Made by a program: the position numbers and the translations under genes
DNA from: Allofournierella massiliensis
Lineage (GTDB): Bacteria; Bacillota; Clostridia; Oscillospirales; Ruminococcaceae
Assembly (NCBI RefSeq): GCF_004345265.1
Contig: NZ_SLUM01000008.1
Span: 1 to 64,000, forward strand
Direction: 5' to 3'
Length of the DNA: 64,000 bases
The notes under the pieces: generated by a model
Databases searched by the model: none
The model's input: the letters and a program-made list of their open reading frames with translations, nothing else
What the model was told of the DNA's origin: nothing
Shown here: positions 52,671 to 61,175 of the stretch, one piece after another
Numbering within the stretch: position 1 is the stretch's first letter
Layout of the letters: every line of letters begins with the position of its first letter

Positions 52671-53054
52671 ATGTCGCAACGACAATCGTCATCAGAATTG
52701 AGAATCTTAGAAATATTATGGGAACATGGTGAAATGCCTGCAAAAGAAATTGCTAATATTCTCACAGAAGAAATAGGGTGGAATAAAAACACCACATATA
52801 CTTTGATAAAGCGCTGTGTTAAAAAAGGGCTGATCCAAAGAAATGAACCAAACTTTGTTTGTTCCGCCCTAATTTCTAAAGATGAGGTAGTCCGCAATGA
52901 AACAACTGGACTAGCGGATCGCATATTTGGAGGCAATTTGAACCTTTTATTCGCCTCATTATTATCCCAAAAGGGATTAACTAAAGATGAGATTGACGCA
53001 CTTATAGTGTTAATTAATCGTCATGAAGATGATGATAAAGATAAGGAAAAGTGA
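52671..53054 (+). CDS. BlaI/MecI-family repressor, second copy
   Basis: 127 residues; same layout as the BlaI-like protein at 45653 (SSELRILEILWEHGEMPAKEIANILTEEIGWNKNTTYTL), so the two arose by duplication. No BlaR1-like partner is next to it. It is divergent from the RiPP exporter operon. Either it represses that operon alone or it pairs with the first BlaI protein. ATG 52671 has GAAAGGAATA. Stop meets the convergent XRE stop without a gap. Confidence 0.88.
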   Translation: MSQRQSSSELRILEILWEHGEMPAKEIANILTEEIGWNKNTTYTLIKRCVKKGLIQRNEPNFVCSALISKDEVVRNETTGLADRIFGGNLNLLFASLLSQKGLTKDEIDALIVLINRHEDDDKDKEK

Positions 53055-53309
53055 TTATTTATTTGCTGGCTCATATTGAATAATATCTTCAACAGAACAT
53101 TGCAAGACGTGTAACACACGAGCTAAGACATCTAGGTCTAGTCTGTAAATGTTTCCCGTGTATAAGCGATTGGCCACCTCAAAACGAATTCCCGCTAATC
53201 TCGCTAACATATTTCTGTTGATTCCCTTTTTGTCCATTATTTCCTTGACATTCAAAAGCACTCTTCCATAGTCTTTCTCTTCAATAACCGTATCATATAT
53301 GTGTTCCAT
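53055..53309 (-). CDS. Small XRE/Cro-type HTH protein
   Basis: 84 residues. The HTH is NVKEIMDKKGINRNMLARLAGI, FEVANRLYTGNIYRLDLDVLARVLHVLQC; a second half binding site region follows that motif (EDIIQYEP). Typical small Cro/CI-type regulator with no sensor domain. It lies convergent with and abutting the second BlaI gene. ATG 53309 follows AAGGTG; GTG 53318 is an alternative. Probably controls cargo or conjugation genes. Confidence 0.8.
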   Translation of the reverse strand: MEHIYDTVIEEKDYGRVLLNVKEIMDKKGINRNMLARLAGIRFEVANRLYTGNIYRLDLDVLARVLHVLQCSVEDIIQYEPANK

Positions 53310-53703
53310 AGGATTCACCTTGTTACCCTTTCGTTACTTTTATTTAATTTTAATAAATCAGTAGCAAAAAATGTATATCTGTTTTAATAGTATTCGATTG
53401 TGCGTTACTTAAATTCGATTACCTAATAAAAATTACTATCTATATGTAGTTTTAGCTTGCGACATTCTCATCAAGATTGTTATTGTAATCGCATCCACCT
53501 CTTTCATTCTCTCCCGATAATAGACAATAAAACAAGAAGTCAACGGTAGCTATCAGATATTTCTCTTCCATTCCGGTTGGAACTTGATTTTTTTGCAGCG
53601 AGAAATCAATGTAGTGCCATTTCTTTCGTAATCATTGAGATGTTCGCAATGGCGCACTACCTATTTCTATTTTCATTCGTAAGTATCTGTTCACCTGTAC
53701 GGT
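53310..53703. other. Region between the cargo and the conjugation module
   Basis: 394 bases, AT-rich, no gene. The dyad at 53435-53450 is the only structure that could be assigned. From 53500 the sequence is unstructured to the eye. Confidence 0.4.
53435..53450. promoter_or_regulatory. BlaI-like dyad near the XRE gene
   Basis: ACTATCTATATGTAGT, close to the dyad at 52308, also followed by TTT and a TTGNGACAT block. It lies about 125 bases upstream of the XRE gene, in a location that would let a BlaI protein control that gene. Confidence 0.45.
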
Positions 53704-54234
53704 TCAAGGGGGTATAAAAATGGACTGCCCCCCAGTCCACATACGAATCGGGCGGCAATTCTGCCGCCCGATTTTTGTTTCAAAGCCATCTGCAAAGGAG
53801 TAGGAATCCGCTGTCGGCAAAGTGGCAGACTGCTCCCCAGGTGTGGGATCAGAGGCATTACAGGCATCCGCAGGGGCGCTTTCCGGCTGCACTGCCGGGG
53901 ATTCATCAGACGCATCATCTTCCAGCACAGGGGCGTTTTCCGGCTCGTCAGGGCAGGGTAAGTCAGAGCATAAAGTATAGAGGTTGCTGGTCTGGCCGCC
54001 GTTCTTACGCTCGTCAAACCGGGCCTGTTTGACGATATATCCCGCCTTCACCAGCTCATCCAGCGCTCGCTTTACGGTGGACACCCCATAGCCACACTTG
54101 GCGGCTATGGTCTTGATAGAGGGGAAGCACTCGCCCTCTTTGTTGCAATGCAGAACCAGGACTTGCAGCACAAGCCGTGCTCTGGGCTTCAGTTCAGAAG
54201 AAAATGCCCGCTGCATATACTCAAACTTTGCCAT
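53704..54234 (-). CDS. Replication-type HTH protein of the conjugation module
   Basis: 176 residues. N-terminal winged HTH (ARLVLQVLVLHCNKEGECFPSIKTIAAKCGYGVSTVKRAL, then LVKAGYIVK) of the replication-initiation helix-turn-helix type, followed by a Pro, Glu and Asp-rich tail. ATG 54234 with GGGAGGATT. Such proteins are common near the transfer genes of Tn1549-like elements. Whether it helps replication or regulates is not known. Confidence 0.75.
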   Translation of the reverse strand: MAKFEYMQRAFSSELKPRARLVLQVLVLHCNKEGECFPSIKTIAAKCGYGVSTVKRALDELVKAGYIVKQARFDERKNGGQTSNLYTLCSDLPCPDEPENAPVLEDDASDESPAVQPESAPADACNASDPTPGEQSATLPTADSYSFADGFETKIGRQNCRPIRMWTGGQSIFIPP

Positions 54235-54263
54235 ATTCCAATCCTCCCAATCATGTCATACTG

Positions 54264-55295
54264 TTACAGGCGCTTTTCTCCTGCAATATACTTCTCCACA
54301 AGCGGCCGGTAGATCTGCCCATTGACCCGTTTCGCAAACAGGTCGTGGGATGCCGCCGCAATCTGCACATTTTCCCCAAAGAGTTCCATACAGTATTCCT
54401 GAATTTCCTGCGGCACACAGATCGCTACCGGGCGCACCTCCAATGAGCCGCACTCGGACAATGCCTTGTGGAACACCGGAATCTCATAGGGCAGGACACT
54501 CCCGCACAGGAGCCGGTGATCCGCGTCACGGAAAATAGAGGTGGGCGTCTGCATCACGCCGCAATCATAGATGATAAACTGATACGCCTTATCCGGCTCG
54601 TTGGTCAGGTAGCAGTCGATCCCATCAATGGTGTAATGCTCCCCATCCGGCGCCGCCTCGTAGATGTTCAGCAGGAGTTGCAGGTGGCGGTTCTGATTGA
54701 CTTCGATATACGCCACCTCCGCACCTCTGGCCGCCAACCAGGACGCCAGGTTAAAGGCTGTCACCGTCACGCCGCTCCTGCGCTGCGAACCGGCCACGGC
54801 AATACGGATATTCCGGGCGTTCCAGCGGTACGGAATAATCTCATCCGGCTCCGGGGCTTTCTCACGCCGGGTAGCTGGCTGTTCGTAGACAGGGGCCTTT
54901 ACCACATACCGCTGCATCCCATCTTCGGAAAGGGCCTCTGTCAGCTCGTCCAGGGCATCCTCCATCGTTTCTCCCGTAACCAGATTCACAACGCCGATGG
55001 ACAGTAGCCGCTGTACCTCGCCGTTTACATCCTCGCAGCCGGAGAGGATGACGATGATCCGGGCGGAGAACATCATCTGAAAGGATTGCAGGGCAAGGGT
55101 GAAATCATTGCCGCTTTCCTCGATACACGCTGCATCCACCACAAAGAATTTGGCGTTGGCATAATTGCGCATATCTTTGGTCACGAAACTTTTCAGGCTG
55201 AACCGGCCGACCAGCTTCTTGGCGGGCAGAGTCATATTCCGCACAGCGGGGTCGATCAGGTTGCTTTTCTGGTTACTCGTCAAGTACAACAGCAT
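54264..55295 (-). CDS. ParA/CpaE-like protein with altered Walker A
   Basis: 343 residues. The last two thirds look like a MinD/ParA-type domain: RIAVAGSQRRSGVTVTAFNLASWLAARGAEVAYIEVN, later FIIYDCGVM. The usual KGGxGKT Walker A reads SQRRSGVT, without the Lys, so ATP use is uncertain. The first third is a receiver-like domain. ATG 55295 has GGGAGGTG; the longer frame upstream lies inside another gene. Possible role in partition or in organising transfer proteins. Confidence 0.65.
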   Translation of the reverse strand: MLLYLTSNQKSNLIDPAVRNMTLPAKKLVGRFSLKSFVTKDMRNYANAKFFVVDAACIEESGNDFTLALQSFQMMFSARIIVILSGCEDVNGEVQRLLSIGVVNLVTGETMEDALDELTEALSEDGMQRYVVKAPVYEQPATRREKAPEPDEIIPYRWNARNIRIAVAGSQRRSGVTVTAFNLASWLAARGAEVAYIEVNQNRHLQLLLNIYEAAPDGEHYTIDGIDCYLTNEPDKAYQFIIYDCGVMQTPTSIFRDADHRLLCGSVLPYEIPVFHKALSECGSLEVRPVAICVPQEIQEYCMELFGENVQIAAASHDLFAKRVNGQIYRPLVEKYIAGEKRL

Positions 55296-55422
55296 AGGAT
55301 TCACCTCCCATATTTTCAGCACTGGTTTTGTCATCCGCCCCACCGGTCAGCAAGAGGACGATGCCCACCACTACGATCACGATGTAGATAAACAGTTCAA
55401 TCAGCTTGTTTCGGTTATTCAT
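55273..55422 (-). CDS. Short single-membrane-segment protein of the element
   Basis: 49 residues: MNNRNKLIELFIYIVIVVVG and on through IVLLLTGG, then a polar tail. One N-terminal membrane helix of about 20 residues. Its ATG at 55422 has AAAGGGGTGC, and its end overlaps the start of the next gene by 23 bases, a coupling typical of element operons. Function unknown; it was too short for the automatic track. Confidence 0.65.
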   Translation of the reverse strand: MNNRNKLIELFIYIVIVVVGIVLLLTGGADDKTSAENMGGESYAVVLDE

Positions 55423-55433
55423 ATCGCACCCCT

Positions 55434-56258
55434 TTAGTAGATCGCCCACAGGGGACCGCCTGCTGCGGCGCCCTTTCTGGCCTCATCCAGAATGATTGAT
55501 ATATCCCATTCCTGTTCGCTTCGTTTTTTACTGGCGGGATCGGCCACCAGGATTTTTCCTTCAGAGGTCACTCCACGCAGCACCATAAAGTGACCGCTGG
55601 ATGTGAAGTGGCCTTTTGACATGAGTGCCACAATCAATTTCCCGGATGCCAAAGCATCCACCACAGCTTGCGGGTCATCGGTGCTGATGCTTTCCCATTG
55701 AAGCCCAAAGCCCTCCGCAGCCCCCGGTATCAACGAGTGATAGGACCCGTTGCCGGAACACCAATAGCCGTTCTGATACGCCCATTCTGCCATTGTGGGG
55801 GGATCAACGGTCTGGTCTGTCAGGCTGGATACCACAATCGCCATAGAGGTCGGGCCACATCCATAACCGCCGATATTATCGGTTCCATACGGAAGATCGG
55901 CCCAACGCTCATCCAACTGATTGTAGTAGACAACTTCGGTTGCCCCATCTGTAAAGATGACGCCCTCATAGCTCTGACCACTACCGTCTATATAGTCTTT
56001 CTCATAAATGCCGAGCTGCTGGTTGTAACCATATTGCTTCTGAAAATCCTCTACCACGTTTACCTCATCACCAATCAACCATTGGGACAGCACAGAAAAG
56101 GGGCTGGTAATGAGGTACAGGATGAAGGCAATCAAAAGCAAAAGCCCTATAACCGGGGCCAGGATCATAAACAGGATTCTTTTCCGGCTCTCGGAGTCGG
56201 TAGCCGCCTGCACAGCTACCTTTGCCAGAATTTTTGCAGTCAACGGATCAACAGCCAA
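55434..56258 (-). CDS. Membrane-anchored C39-like cysteine protease
   Basis: 274 residues. One N-terminal membrane helix (about 28-55) then an extracytoplasmic domain with C39-type triad: Cys in GYGCGPTSMAIV, His in SSGHFMVLRG, Asp in ILVADPASKK. It likely acts on the cell surface, for example in the cell-wall opening or peptide processing during transfer. TTG start at 56258 behind GGAGGTGATT. Confidence 0.8.
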   Translation of the reverse strand: MAVDPLTAKILAKVAVQAATDSESRKRILFMILAPVIGLLLLIAFILYLITSPFSVLSQWLIGDEVNVVEDFQKQYGYNQQLGIYEKDYIDGSGQSYEGVIFTDGATEVVYYNQLDERWADLPYGTDNIGGYGCGPTSMAIVVSSLTDQTVDPPTMAEWAYQNGYWCSGNGSYHSLIPGAAEGFGLQWESISTDDPQAVVDALASGKLIVALMSKGHFTSSGHFMVLRGVTSEGKILVADPASKKRSEQEWDISIILDEARKGAAAGGPLWAIY

Positions 56259-56274
56259 AAAATCACCTCCATAA

Positions 56275-56754
56275 TCAGTCCGGTTCCATACCGGGGGCTT
56301 CCATCATCTGCTCCATTTGCAGATTGAACGCCTCCCGCCGTTTACCGGCGCTGTCGTCGATTTCAAACACCTTTTCTCCTTTGTCATTTTCCCGGACAGA
56401 TACCATGTAGTCCCCGTTAGCAATGAAGCAGGCCGTAAAGAGCGCCCGAATCGCCGGGGCAGGCATCCGCGAAATCTCAAAAGGAGTAGCAGCACACTTG
56501 CTGTTCCAGGAAAAGAGGTTGCGGGCGGCATCCGCCGTAATCTTCATCCAGTCATATTCAAACTCCTCTTTCCGCATCATCTTTGTAAAGTCGATTCCCT
56601 CCGGGCAGAGGTAGCGATCCATCTTCTGAAAAAGGGTCGGATGGGAAGCCATCAGGAAAAGGGCGGCATAGTAGGAAGCATCCAAATCACTGCCCCTCCA
56701 ACGTATGGCAGCCATCTTGTTGACCAGGTATTCGTATCGTTCCGCATGATTCAT
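56275..56754 (-). CDS. Conserved element protein, unknown function
   Basis: 159 residues, mostly helical, no membrane segment, no motif I can name (RYEYLVNKMAAIRWRGSDLDASYYAALFLMAS). It may belong to the DUF6075-type proteins of Tn1549-like elements, but I am not sure. Lies between VirB4 and the protease gene in the operon. Confidence 0.55.
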   Translation of the reverse strand: MNHAERYEYLVNKMAAIRWRGSDLDASYYAALFLMASHPTLFQKMDRYLCPEGIDFTKMMRKEEFEYDWMKITADAARNLFSWNSKCAATPFEISRMPAPAIRALFTACFIANGDYMVSVRENDKGEKVFEIDDSAGKRREAFNLQMEQMMEAPGMEPD

Positions 56755-56814
56755 CTGAAAACCTCCTGTGTGGAATAAGTAAGGCGACCGGGATTGCTCC
56801 CGGCCGCCACCGAA

Positions 56815-58641
56815 TTACCGGCCGCCAGCTTTGCCCATATAGGAAAACTTGTAAGCCGGAATCTCAAAGTTTACATGAAGCCGCTTGGACCCAATGATAA
56901 AGAGCGCGTGTCCGCGCCGCTTGCTCTCCAACAATTCCTGCTCCGCGTCCGTCAGGTTGTAGAGGTCTTTGGTTTCCTGAAGGTTTTTGCCGTCGCAGCC
57001 CATCAGGATTTTATAGCACGGAATATCCAAAAGGGCCTGCCCGTACATTTTGACCTCCGGGGCCAGGAAATCCACCACGGAATGAGAAATGATTGCCAGT
57101 CCAGCTTCATACTTTCTTGCCCGCTTCTCCACATTGCGCAGAAACACCAGGGATTGCGGGACCTGCGGGTCGATCATCAGATATGCCTCGTCACATACCA
57201 GCAGGCAACGCTCATTCCGGTCGCGGCTCATTTCCTCCCAGCACCAGCTCAACAGGTTCAGATACTGCGTGCGCTTGACATTATCCGACGCATTTTGCAG
57301 GTCGTGGGTATCCAGGCAAATAAACCGGGAATTGGCCTCCAGCGTGGTGTGGCCGTTCCACAGAAAGCTGTCGCTGCCAGCTGCGGCGTCGTACAGCAGC
57401 ATTGCCAGATCACGATATACCGGATTCTCCTTGTTGGCCTCTGCTTTCTTTTCAAGCAGGGCGTGAAGGTCGGACAGAATGGGAAAATCCGTGGCCTTGA
57501 GCTGCCGAATATCCGTTTCCCAGAAGATGCCGAACTGATTGTAGAGTTCAATGATCGTCTGCTTGAGGATCGCTTTCTGCATATCCGTCAGGCTGGGCAG
57601 ATACAGGGAAAATTCAATCTCCAGCGTTTTCATGTGCAGCGCCATATCAGACATACCGTTTCCTTCATCGGTATAGAGTTTGTCAGTTTCATCGTCATCG
57701 TCACGGGGCGCCGGTCTGATCTGTAAAAGGTTGGAGCGGCCGTTTTTTCCGCCGCCAGCATTGAGCCAGCTTCCGTTCAGGTTCCGGCACATATCCTTAT
57801 ATTCGGATTCCGGGTCGATGCACAGGATTTTCGTCCCCTTCATGTATTCCGAAAGCATGATGTGCTTCACAACGGTACTCTTGCCGATACCGGCTACACC
57901 CATAATCACGAAGCTACTATTGGTGCGGTCGTTTCCGCGCTCCCAGGTATCCAGAATCACCAGGCCGCCGTTGCTGTCTTTTGCAAAATAATAGCCCCGG
58001 CCATCGTTGTAACCGGAGCTGGCAAACGGGAATCCGCCCACAAAGGTACTCATGGGAATAATGCGGGACACAATGCTGTCCACCGTGGAGTTGGCCGGAT
58101 AGGTGGGAGAAATGCTCTGGAACCCTTCCTTTTGGAGATTGGCGAGGGTGCGCACCTTGCACTTCTGGATGTTGAAGGCGCTCTCCACACGGCGGCAGAC
58201 CTTTGTGAAGTTGACCTCATCCTGTGCAATCGGCATCACGGTCAGCGACATCATGGCAACCGTTTCGCCCTCTTGGTCGATCCGCTGCATGATTTTCTCG
58301 CCGTCCTCGGCGGCTTTCTCGGCGCGCTGCCGGGTCAGCGGGTCTTTGGCACTGTCAGCGGCGCCGCGCTGTTGGACAATGCTTTTGGAGATTGCGGAAA
58401 TGAGCGAACCATTGTCAATGGGGGTAATCCCCACCGAAACAATAGTGCTGGGGATGTTGGTGATCTTGGAAAGCCACCCCATATCCACCTTCTGCGGATA
58501 GCGGACGGCGCCGTACACCTTACCCAGATTTTCACCGATGACCAAACTGTTTCGCTTGATTTCCAGCCCCATCGGGGTAATGACATTTAACAGCGCTTCA
58601 TTGACGGGAAACGCTTCTTCTTTTTTCTTAGAACCTAACAA
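56815..58641 (-). CDS. VirB4-family conjugation ATPase
   Basis: 608 residues. Walker A MGVAGIGKSTVVKH, Walker B CLLVCDEAYLMID, in the usual VirB4/TraE ATPase layout, with an N-terminal domain of about 220 residues. It powers the conjugative type IV secretion machine at the membrane. The start is TTG 58641, behind GGAGGTGGATCA, overlapping the previous stop by seven bases; a longer upstream frame is not supported. The gene upstream of it (59603) may be a separate copy of the N-terminal VirB4 region. Confidence 0.9.
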   Translation of the reverse strand: MLGSKKKEEAFPVNEALLNVITPMGLEIKRNSLVIGENLGKVYGAVRYPQKVDMGWLSKITNIPSTIVSVGITPIDNGSLISAISKSIVQQRGAADSAKDPLTRQRAEKAAEDGEKIMQRIDQEGETVAMMSLTVMPIAQDEVNFTKVCRRVESAFNIQKCKVRTLANLQKEGFQSISPTYPANSTVDSIVSRIIPMSTFVGGFPFASSGYNDGRGYYFAKDSNGGLVILDTWERGNDRTNSSFVIMGVAGIGKSTVVKHIMLSEYMKGTKILCIDPESEYKDMCRNLNGSWLNAGGGKNGRSNLLQIRPAPRDDDDETDKLYTDEGNGMSDMALHMKTLEIEFSLYLPSLTDMQKAILKQTIIELYNQFGIFWETDIRQLKATDFPILSDLHALLEKKAEANKENPVYRDLAMLLYDAAAGSDSFLWNGHTTLEANSRFICLDTHDLQNASDNVKRTQYLNLLSWCWEEMSRDRNERCLLVCDEAYLMIDPQVPQSLVFLRNVEKRARKYEAGLAIISHSVVDFLAPEVKMYGQALLDIPCYKILMGCDGKNLQETKDLYNLTDAEQELLESKRRGHALFIIGSKRLHVNFEIPAYKFSYMGKAGGR

Positions 58642-59600
58642 TGATCCACCTCCAACTGTTGATTGCGGTAAGGCACCCCAATGTAGTCCAGCACAGCGCC
58701 GCACCCCAATTTATTGATGCAGTAATCATACTGTTGGGGATGCGTCACCTGCATAAGCTGAAATCGGTTCGGCTCATGCTCCAGATGAACGCCGTACATA
58801 CAATACATACACCCCGATCTGGAAACACCGGTGGTTTTCAGAATCGGGGTGCCGTTCTTCTTGCGGCTTTCAACAATGTCCCCATAGATGGGGGCATAGG
58901 GAATGCCGGTCATTTTCAGATACCGCAAAATATCTTCTTCCAGCCAGAACGCAAGGGGCTGGCTGAGAGGCCGCTGGCGCTCGAAGCCGTTGCAGCCAAA
59001 CTTCATCCAGGATTGCTCCCGCAGTTTGCTTTCGCAGGCCAGGATGCCCGTAATCGGGTGTCGTCCTGACTGCCTTTCAAATTTGTTCAATGGCGCTTTT
59101 TTCATGTGGTAACAACACCTTGCCGAAATCTTGAAGGGAGCGTCCAGAAGATATTTGTAATTCTCGCAGTTGTAGATCGACTTCTTTCCGTTCTTGTCCA
59201 GCAGTTCTCCATTGAGTCGTGCCAGGCGGTAAGGTTGTCCCTTTCTTGCGCCGTTGATAACATCCGAAACCTCTTTGGAGATGATCGGATAGCCGTATTT
59301 CTCAATAATCTGAGTGAACGGATAGCGCGGGCGAAGCCAAATAACATTGTCCTTCGTTTTTACGAAATCGCGCAGTTCGGGGTATTCCAACCCCGTGTCA
59401 ACATACACAGCAGGAATATCAGGGTAGACCCGCCGTGCCAGATCAAGCAGCACGGTGGAGTCTTTACCGCCCGAAAAGCTGATAAAGACCTGCCCATCGT
59501 ACCGCATATACCATTCCATGATTCTCGTCTGCGTAACTCTGATTTTTCTTTCGAGGCTCCAACCCTGCATAATTTTCAAATCCTGCCGGGTGTGCTTCAT
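58635..59600 (-). CDS. PAPS-reductase/ATP-pyrophosphatase-like protein in the conjugation operon
   Basis: 321 residues. It has the PP-loop motif FISFSGGKDSTVLLDLA and later Cys-rich CMYCMYGVHLEHEPNR. This is the family of PAPS reductases and DndC-like enzymes, which handle activated sulfate or cysteine sulfur. Start ATG 59600 immediately after the preceding stop. Why a sulfur-activation enzyme is in a transfer operon is unclear; a DNA-modification role like DndC is one idea. Confidence 0.8.
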   Translation of the reverse strand: MKHTRQDLKIMQGWSLERKIRVTQTRIMEWYMRYDGQVFISFSGGKDSTVLLDLARRVYPDIPAVYVDTGLEYPELRDFVKTKDNVIWLRPRYPFTQIIEKYGYPIISKEVSDVINGARKGQPYRLARLNGELLDKNGKKSIYNCENYKYLLDAPFKISARCCYHMKKAPLNKFERQSGRHPITGILACESKLREQSWMKFGCNGFERQRPLSQPLAFWLEEDILRYLKMTGIPYAPIYGDIVESRKKNGTPILKTTGVSRSGCMYCMYGVHLEHEPNRFQLMQVTHPQQYDYCINKLGCGAVLDYIGVPYRNQQLEVDHC

Positions 59601-59602
59601 AC

Positions 59603-60301
59603 TTAGACAACACCTACACTTTCCAAAATCGGGATCGCAGCATTGATGCCGGAATCCTCCAAATGCACATAGGCGGGGTTGTTGACCAGGTTGCACAGCC
59701 GGACAATATCCTGCTGTTGCAGAATCTCGGTCTGAATGCCGCTGTCCGAAAAATATCCGCCGAGCAGTTTGAGCTTCTGAAGCAGATCGCGCTCAACGCC
59801 ATCGCTTATCCTATCCCAAATCTTGATGTAGAATTGCCGTTCCACAACCTCGCCGGAAAGAGCAAAGGCCCCCATTTCCACGATTTCCTGCTTCAGCAGT
59901 TCCTTTTGCTTCACATCGGAAGAAGAAGTGAGTGTGGCAGACAGCTCCGACAACAGCGGAGAAATATCTACCGGTCGGGATACGGCAAGAAGCTGAAACG
60001 GGTACTGTGCGCTGGACAGGCTTACCGTAAGCTGCTTGGCAATCAGCCGCTTTTCGTTTTTGCTGAACAGTTCTGTGCTGATCGGGTAGATCTTCAGATA
60101 CGCCAGAGCCAGATTGTCACGGGTATAGAGGAAGTTCCCCCGAATATCTTTCACATTCACAAACTCATTGGCGGTGATCTGGGCCAGTTCTTCCTTGTCC
60201 TTGTTCTTCGATTTTTTGTGTTTGGCCGACAACTTCAGAAAAATCAGCGTCCCACCGCCCAGCAGCGCACAGACGCAGATCATAATAATCGGCAAAAGCA
60301 A
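59603..60301 (-). CDS. Membrane protein resembling the VirB4 N-terminal region
   Basis: 232 residues. A single N-terminal membrane helix (about 2-24) is followed by a cytoplasmic part with blocks (FVNVKDIRGNFLYTRDNLALAYLKIYPIS, IAKQLTVSLSSAQYPFQLLA) that look like the N-terminal domain of VirB4 proteins. Start TTG 60301 with GCGAGGTC. Could be a VirB3-like or accessory component of the transfer channel. Confidence 0.55.
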   Translation of the reverse strand: MLLPIIMICVCALLGGGTLIFLKLSAKHKKSKNKDKEELAQITANEFVNVKDIRGNFLYTRDNLALAYLKIYPISTELFSKNEKRLIAKQLTVSLSSAQYPFQLLAVSRPVDISPLLSELSATLTSSSDVKQKELLKQEIVEMGAFALSGEVVERQFYIKIWDRISDGVERDLLQKLKLLGGYFSDSGIQTEILQQQDIVRLCNLVNNPAYVHLEDSGINAAIPILESVGVV

Positions 60302-60361
60302 TTTATCGACCTCGCTTTCTTTGCCATAAAAATAGGCCCTGCTTTTCAGCAGAGCCGTGTC

Positions 60362-60724
60362 TTATAGTTCCAAATCTTCTTCATCTTCGCTTTCTTCACC
60401 GTACCCAAAATCCAACTCGTCCGATTCAAAAGAAAAGCTGTGGTCTGAGATGCAGTCCAGGGCATCGCTGGCGTCCAGCTCGTCAAAATGCTCTCGGAAG
60501 AAAGCCAAATCCTCCTCGTCAGCCTGCACGGTTTCGCCATTTCCATAGAGATAGGTCTGAATTTTCGCTTCGATGGTATCTCCCAGGGGCCATTCGGCAA
60601 GAACCTCGGAGATTTCATCGCAGTCCAGCAGTTCATCCAGCCCATCAGGGCTACCGGGGACAAAATGCTCTGTCATCAGAGAGTGGGGGGCATCCAGAGT
60701 CACCACCGAAAACATTTTGCTCAT
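60362..60724 (-). CDS. Acidic element protein, unknown function
   Basis: 120 residues, very acidic, with a Glu/Asp-rich C-terminal end (SEDEEDLEL). No known domain. Its ATG overlaps the stop of the DUF3846 gene (ATGA), so they are translated together. Might bind a basic partner such as a relaxosome protein, but this is speculation. Confidence 0.6.
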   Translation of the reverse strand: MSKMFSVVTLDAPHSLMTEHFVPGSPDGLDELLDCDEISEVLAEWPLGDTIEAKIQTYLYGNGETVQADEEDLAFFREHFDELDASDALDCISDHSFSFESDELDFGYGEESEDEEDLEL

Positions 60725-61158
60725 CGGCCTGCCTCCATATCCTCTCCGGCTCCGGTGTCCATGTCCCATCCCTTGCCGAACATGAGGTTCATAAACTCTT
60801 TCAAGTCGGCGGCGGACCGTACTTCAAAGGATACCGCTGCGGGGACCGGCTGCGGAAAATACTCCTGATACATGGCAATCTGTTCATCGGTCAAAGAAAC
60901 GCCCCGTCCTTCCGGGGTATCGCCATAGAGGAAAAAAGTTCCGTGAAGGGTATCCGGCCCGTACTGTCGGTTCTCCGGCAGACCTGTCAGTTTCCCGGAC
61001 GCATTGCAGCAGAGAACCGTTTCACAGGGCAGAGGAATACACTCAATATCCCCGCCCACAAGTTCCTGCCGGTGTTCCAGAGAATCCTCCAGCATGGTCG
61101 TATAAGGCGCCCGTCCAGGTTCAAACACCATAATCCGAATCGTTCTGTTGTCGTTCAT
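60721..61158 (-). CDS. DUF3846 domain protein
   Basis: 145 residues. The DUF3846 hallmarks are visible: VFEPGRAPYTTMLEDSLEHRQELVGGDIECI, CNASGKLTGLPENR, and GTFFLYGD. These proteins occur in mobile elements and phages with unknown function. ATG 61158 is eight bases after AGGAG; the ATG at 61164 is too close to it. Confidence 0.85.
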   Translation of the reverse strand: MNDNRTIRIMVFEPGRAPYTTMLEDSLEHRQELVGGDIECIPLPCETVLCCNASGKLTGLPENRQYGPDTLHGTFFLYGDTPEGRGVSLTDEQIAMYQEYFPQPVPAAVSFEVRSAADLKEFMNLMFGKGWDMDTGAGEDMEAGR

Positions 61159-61175
61159 ATCCATTCTCCTTTTTC

